Assembly: GCF_025399895.1 (NCBI RefSeq)
Contig: NZ_JAODUA010000003.1
Coordinates: 538,846 to 602,845 of the forward strand
Direction of reading: 5' to 3'
Source of the DNA: Streptomyces sp. ASQP_92
GTDB lineage: Bacteria > Actinomycetota > Actinomycetes > Streptomycetales > Streptomycetaceae
DNA: 64,000 bases
The position numbers were made by a program, and so were the translations under genes. Shown here piece by piece: positions 61,801-64,000 of the stretch. The notes beneath the pieces were generated by a model. It did no database searches. It was not told where the DNA came from and saw only the letters and a program-made list of their open reading frames with translations. Numbering within the stretch: position 1 is the first letter of the stretch; each line of letters opens with the position of its first letter.

Positions 61801-64000
61801 CCTCTTCGCCTCCCATGTGGCGCGCGACCCCGACGCCGTGGCCGTGATCGACGGGGACACCGAGCTCACCTATCGCCAACTCGACGCCCGGGCAAGCCGG
61901 TTGGCGCACCTGCTCATCACCCGTGGCGCCGGACCCGAGGGGATCGTCGCCCTCGCCCTCGCGGACCCCGTCGAGATGACGGTGGCCGTGTTCGCCGTCC
62001 TCAAGGCGGGCGCCGCCTATCTGCCGGTCGACCCCAAGTACCCGGCGGACCGCATCGCGTACATGCTCGCCGACAGCGGGCCCTCGCTCCTGGTCACCAC
62101 GGGCGACCTGGCCGCCCGGCTGCCCGAGCCCGGCTGCGGGACGGTGCTCCTCGACCTGCCCGAGACCGCCGCCGAACTGGCCGCGCTCCCCGACCACGCG
62201 CCCACGGACGCCGACCGGACCGCCGTCCTCGACCCCCGCCACCCCGCGTACGTCATCTACACCTCCGGCTCCACCGGGCGACCCAAGGGCGTCGGCGTGG
62301 ACCACGCGGGGTTCGCCGCCATGGTGGCCAGCCTGGTCGAGAAGTTCGGCGTCGACGCCGGCTCGCGCGTGCTGAAGTTCGCCTCGTTCAGCTTCGACGC
62401 CTCGGTGTGGGAGCTGAGCCTGTCCCTGCTGGCCGGCGGCACCCTCGTCATCGCCGACGAGGAGTGCCGGGTGCCGGGCCGCCCGCTGGTGGAGCTGATG
62501 CACCGCCACCGCGTCAACCTCGCCGGGCTGCCGCCCGTCGTCGTCGGCGCCCTGCCCGAGGACTGCACGCTGCCCGAGGACCTCACCCTGATCGTCGCGG
62601 GCGAGGCCTGCCCGCCGCACGTCATGGAGCGCTGGGCCCACCAGGTCCGGATGTTCAACGGATACGGGCCCACCGAGGCCGTGCTCGCCTCCACCGTCAG
62701 CGACCCGCTGCGCGGCGAAGGGCACCCGCCCATCGGCCGCCCCACCGGGGCCCACCGCGTGTACGTCCTCGACGAGGCGCTGCGCCCGGTCCCGGCCGGG
62801 GTCACGGGAGAGCTCTACGTCGGCGGCAACCTCGCCCGCGGCTATCTGCACCGGCCGGGCCTCACCGCCCAGCGCTTCGTCGCCGACCCCTACGGCCCGG
62901 CGGGCGCCCGCATGTACCGCACCGGCGACCTCGCCCAGTGGCTCCCGGACGGCCAGCTCCACTACACCGGACGCGCCGACGACCAGGTGCAACTGCGCGG
63001 CTTCCGCATCGAACTCGGCGAGGTCGAGGCGGAGCTCGCCGCCCAGCCCGAGGTGCGCCAGGCCGCCGCGCTGGTGCGGGCCGAGGACGATCGCGGGGAC
63101 CGGCTCGTGGCCTATGTCGTCCCGACCGAGCCGGACGGCGCCGACCCGGACCTGCTGCGCGAGCGGCTCGCCCGGTCGCTGCCCGAGTACATGGTGCCCG
63201 CGGTGATCGTGTTCCTCGACGAACTCCCGCTCACCCCCCAGGGCAAGCTGGACCGCCGTGCCCTGCCGGCCGCCGAGGAGGAGGCGCGGGCCCCGCGCGG
63301 GCGCGCCCCGCGCACCCCCGTCGAGGAGATCCTCTGCGGCATCTTCGCCGATGTCCTCGGCAAGGACGCCGTCGGCATCGACGACGACTTCTTCGCCATC
63401 GGCGGCGACTCGCTGCTCGGCACCCGTGCCGTCAGCCGGATCCGTACCGCCCTCTCCGTCGAGCTGCCCATCCGCACCCTGTTCGAGCAGCGCACCGTGG
63501 CCGGCGTCGCCGAGCGGCTCGGCACCGAGGAAGCGGTCCGGCCGCCCCTGCGCCGCACCGAACGCGCCGACGGCGAACCCCTGCCGGTGTCGTTCACCCA
63601 GACCCGGCTGTGGTTCCTCAACCGCCTCGACCCGGACTCCGCCGCCGAGAACGTCTCCTTCGTGGCCCACCTCTCGGGCCCGCTCGACGTGGTGGCCCTG
63701 GACGCGGCGCTGGGTGATGTGGTGGCGCGGCACGAGAGTCTGCGGACGGTGTTCCCGGAGGTGGACGGCGAGCCGCGGCAGGTCGTCCTCGACGCCGGGG
63801 TGTGGAGCGGACCGAGGGTGCGCGAGGTCTCGCCCGAGCAGCTCGCCGAGGCCTGCCGCGCCGAGGCCCGCCGCGGCTTCGACCTCACCTCCCAGGTCCC
63901 GCTGCGCGCCTTCCTCTACCGCACGGAACCCGGCACCCATGTGCTGCAACTCGTCGTCCACCACATCGCCTGGGACGGCTGGTCCGTCGCACCCCTTCTG
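55856..64000 (+). CDS. non-ribosomal peptide synthetase, C-A-T-E-C-A-T-C..., 3' end outside window
   Basis: Open from ATG 55856 (GGGAG 6 bp upstream) to the window end, 2715 residues without a stop. Domains (residue estimates): C1 1-430 with HHLLCDG near 139, placed to accept an acyl starter; A1 450-960 (SGSTGKPKG near 606); T1 with GGDSIS near 1004; E 1055-1515 with HHLCVDG near 1200 and [12 protein letters not shown]2 from 1525 with HHLLVDG near 1663; A2 1980-2470 (SGSTGRPKG near 2137); T2 with GGDSLL near 2516; C3 from 2575 with HHIAWDG near 2702. Aligned by eye to PheA, A1 pocket residues are D-I-W-E-M-T-A-D-D-K, whose acidic residues suit a diamino acid such as diaminopropionate. A2 gives D-A-W-G-I-A-G-L-A-K, a roomy hydrophobic pocket. 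The E domain makes residue 1 D. Confidence 0.95.
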   Translation, partial: MTSTHGTVLPLTAGQVEIWLDAQGAGRNNAYNSAGYLDLRGPLDRRRFRAALRRLFEEAQCLRARFTDIEGEPRQHIEPLAEVPLFEQDLRESENPEGAALDWMSADLDAAFGLDDFPLLRTALLTVGAERHYFYLCVHHLLCDGFSQTVLWRRLAELYEADPDGAVPGRPLPPLSELTDAESAYRESTGARRDQAFWRGRFPEPPELVTLSRRTEPHGLPTGFLRVSTALSAEAARRLRDSARRAEVTLPTAAVAAVAVHTQRTAGTEEVLLTLAASARMSARQRAVPGMMANYLPLRVPVRPTLTKAELLRRASRELAQVLKHQRHRVSAIRRDMGLRADDRRPFGPFVNLLPQQASLVLGPCTAEVNNLSTGLVDDLMITVVETADEGIELHLNANPGRYTPEEARAHLDQLARFTEEFAAAADDEPVGRVGATADAEEAWLATGTGPVRAADFSCVVERVRAQAARRPEAIAVEEDGERLTYAALVGRASALSRGLPSTGLVGVLAAPGAGFVTAVLAIMGAGAAYVPLDPHAPVARTTALLADNGIEHLLADAEHRALAEQAAAAAGHPVRLVTPDGSEDAADALAPLAVDPQDLAYVIFTSGSTGKPKGAMVHRAGMVNHLLAKVDDLGLGEHDTLVQNAPVTFDISVWQMLAPLVVGGRVRAVDRYTAADPDLLFPLAAADGVTVLEVVPSLLRAALDVWDFDGTEIALPGLRHLMVTGEALPADLCERWLARYPHIPLVNAYGPTECSDDVTHAHISQAPPQDRPVPIGIPVRNTRLYVLGDDLRPVPHGTPGELYVAGAGVGRGYLGAAARTAATFVADPFGAPGSRMYRTGDRVRWDEHGQLTFLERRDDQVKVRGHRIELGEIEAALRGHPAVADAAVKVTDDPNGGKQLVGYAVPRDGEVLDLGPVRAHLKQTLPSYMVPQHLVALDRLPLTAHGKVDRKALPLPRPDAGPDSVAAVAGTPHSREEEILCAVFAEILGLPSAGVDDNFFALGGDSISTILAVSRARKEGLSLTPLLIRKHGTPRAIAALATSGAPGLPTETDDGTGEIELGPIAAQLREDLAALDERSRQYSQYVVLTTPANLDLDTLRTAAAAVLDRHPALRTRLSVPAPGLWSLTAPEPGAVAAADVVHRVDVSALADDPAALAAAVREQIDLARTRLAPERGLVTQLVLLDAGPGRPGRLVWLTHHLCVDGVSWRILVPDLAAAVAGTAPDPVPTSYRRWTRLLGEQARTAGRLAEFPLWAEQLTGAAIPVGSGPLDPVRDTYGSAHRLRLELPADTTATLLSGAPGADGEVNDLLLAALAIAVADWRRRHGDPSPAATLVELEGHGREQFTDDVDLSRTVGWFTSVYPVLLGLGEGIDWDELWAGGPGAGSAVREVRRLLRRLPDHGLGYGLLRHLNPQTMPALARHGTPAIGFNYLGRFRTAEPAGDWSLVTEDGVVGTGTHPSMPLRHTLAVTPVTEDRADGAHLVADWIWAPEVFTDDDAHDIAHNWFRALDTLVRHRESARSAPEVLPLSPLQKGLLFQAELDKQHTDSYLMQVVLDIEGPFDADTFRAAADALLARHAGLRVCFPTTPGQEEHLQTVAPHARTPWSEADLTALGDEAERTAEIDRLTDADWERGFDLATAPLLRFTVLRLPGERVRLLWTLHHLLVDGWSMGVLARELFTLYAAGADPRALAPAPPYRDYFEWLAGQDVPAARDAWRAALDGVSEPTRLGTGDGTDTSRLPESVAFELTEELTTRLTTFAREHSVTLNTVLQACWAVVLGRRTGRSDVVFGAVSSARPPELPGVDGMVGLFMNMLPVRVTLDPAQPFAELVRQVQARGTDLLDHHHLGLSEVQRVAGVGDLIDTVLSFQNQPRADLAELGALVPGLRLTNGTTRLAAERGLAVLVYPGRRLGLSVQYRPAGYAKDAVEAALGQLVQAVHALLDSPETPLGGLALHQDAEFRRIVGQWGGRASDTPRPVIPDLFASHVARDPDAVAVIDGDTELTYRQLDARASRLAHLLITRGAGPEGIVALALADPVEMTVAVFAVLKAGAAYLPVDPKYPADRIAYMLADSGPSLLVTTGDLAARLPEPGCGTVLLDLPETAAELAALPDHAPTDADRTAVLDPRHPAYVIYTSGSTGRPKGVGVDHAGFAAMVASLVEKFGVDAGSRVLKFASFSFDASVWELSLSLLAGGTLVIADEECRVPGRPLVELMHRHRVNLAGLPPVVVGALPEDCTLPEDLTLIVAGEACPPHVMERWAHQVRMFNGYGPTEAVLASTVSDPLRGEGHPPIGRPTGAHRVYVLDEALRPVPAGVTGELYVGGNLARGYLHRPGLTAQRFVADPYGPAGARMYRTGDLAQWLPDGQLHYTGRADDQVQLRGFRIELGEVEAELAAQPEVRQAAALVRAEDDRGDRLVAYVVPTEPDGADPDLLRERLARSLPEYMVPAVIVFLDELPLTPQGKLDRRALPAAEEEARAPRGRAPRTPVEEILCGIFADVLGKDAVGIDDDFFAIGGDSLLGTRAVSRIRTALSVELPIRTLFEQRTVAGVAERLGTEEAVRPPLRRTERADGEPLPVSFTQTRLWFLNRLDPDSAAENVSFVAHLSGPLDVVALDAALGDVVARHESLRTVFPEVDGEPRQVVLDAGVWSGPRVREVSPEQLAEACRAEARRGFDLTSQVPLRAFLYRTEPGTHVLQLVVHHIAWDGWSVAPLL

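Noticed and set aside
58922..63964. A 1680-codon minus-strand open frame opposite the NRPS
   Set aside because: Composition is that of a GC shadow; the plus strand encodes continuous NRPS domains with correct motifs.

Overview
The window is GC-rich actinomycete chromosome, almost certainly Streptomyces: high third-position GC, GTG/TTG starts, SARP and LysR regulators, rare TTA codons confined mainly to regulators, a small DUF6408-like protein, and a close homologue of the thiostrepton-resistance methyltransferase. No tRNA, rRNA, CRISPR or transposase was seen. Gene starts were chosen by hand from ribosome binding sites and family N-termini, so several are shorter than the longest open frame.

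Layout. (1) 1-4.1 kb: two tandem DUF2075 NTPase/helicase-like genes (the first cut by the window edge) and a 42-aa DUF6408-like gene. (2) 4.5-21.3 kb: a thiopeptide cluster. tsnR (23S rRNA 2'-O-methyltransferase, self-resistance) is followed by an opposite-strand operon. In transcription order it holds a second YcaO, a small E1-like protein, an RRE-E1-nitroreductase fusion, a SagB-type dehydrogenase, an RRE/E1-like protein, a YcaO cyclodehydratase, a split LanB (glutamylation and elimination halves), a 51-aa precursor peptide, the [4+2] pyridine synthase, a B12 radical SAM methyltransferase and its DUF5825 companion. The precursor core reads SCTTSGCACSSSSSSSS. (3) 21.6-24.8 kb: a trypco2 gene overlapping a trypsin-NTPase-TPR gene, a probable conflict/signalling module between two biosynthetic clusters. 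(4) 24.9-64 kb: a second cluster for a halogenated lipopeptide. It has a PPTase, ACP and fatty acyl-AMP ligase; SbnA/SbnB for 2,3-diaminopropionate; a PyrH-like tryptophan halogenase with flavin reductase; an antiporter; ArsR, SARP and LysR regulators; an MbtH-like protein; and an ABC exporter. It also has a reducing type II PKS set (ACP, KS, CLF-like, two hotdog dehydratases, KR, hydrolase, hotdog thioesterase, DsbA-like protein). A further operon holds a KASIII-like enzyme, ATP-grasp ligase, PLP decarboxylase, ACP, thiolase-fold protein and two acyl-CoA-dehydrogenase-type proteins. An NRPS (C-A-T-E-C-A-T-C...) runs off the window end.

How it works together. The strongest regulatory signal is a set of six matching promoters. 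Each has two or three copies of a heptamer close to CGTCAGC at exactly 11-bp spacing, then 9 bp, then a -10-like hexamer of form NANNNT. They precede the acyl-loading operon, sbnBA, mbtH, the type II PKS operon, the KASIII operon and the NRPS, and look like binding sites for the SARP encoded at 35.8 kb. None was found in the thiopeptide part, which has its own housekeeping-type promoter. I therefore read the window as two adjacent, separately controlled clusters. The inferred lipopeptide combines an acyl or polyene chain, a diaminopropionate-type residue (D-configured by an E domain), possibly chlorotryptophan, and a block made on a carrier protein by a butirosin-like ATP-grasp/decarboxylase route.
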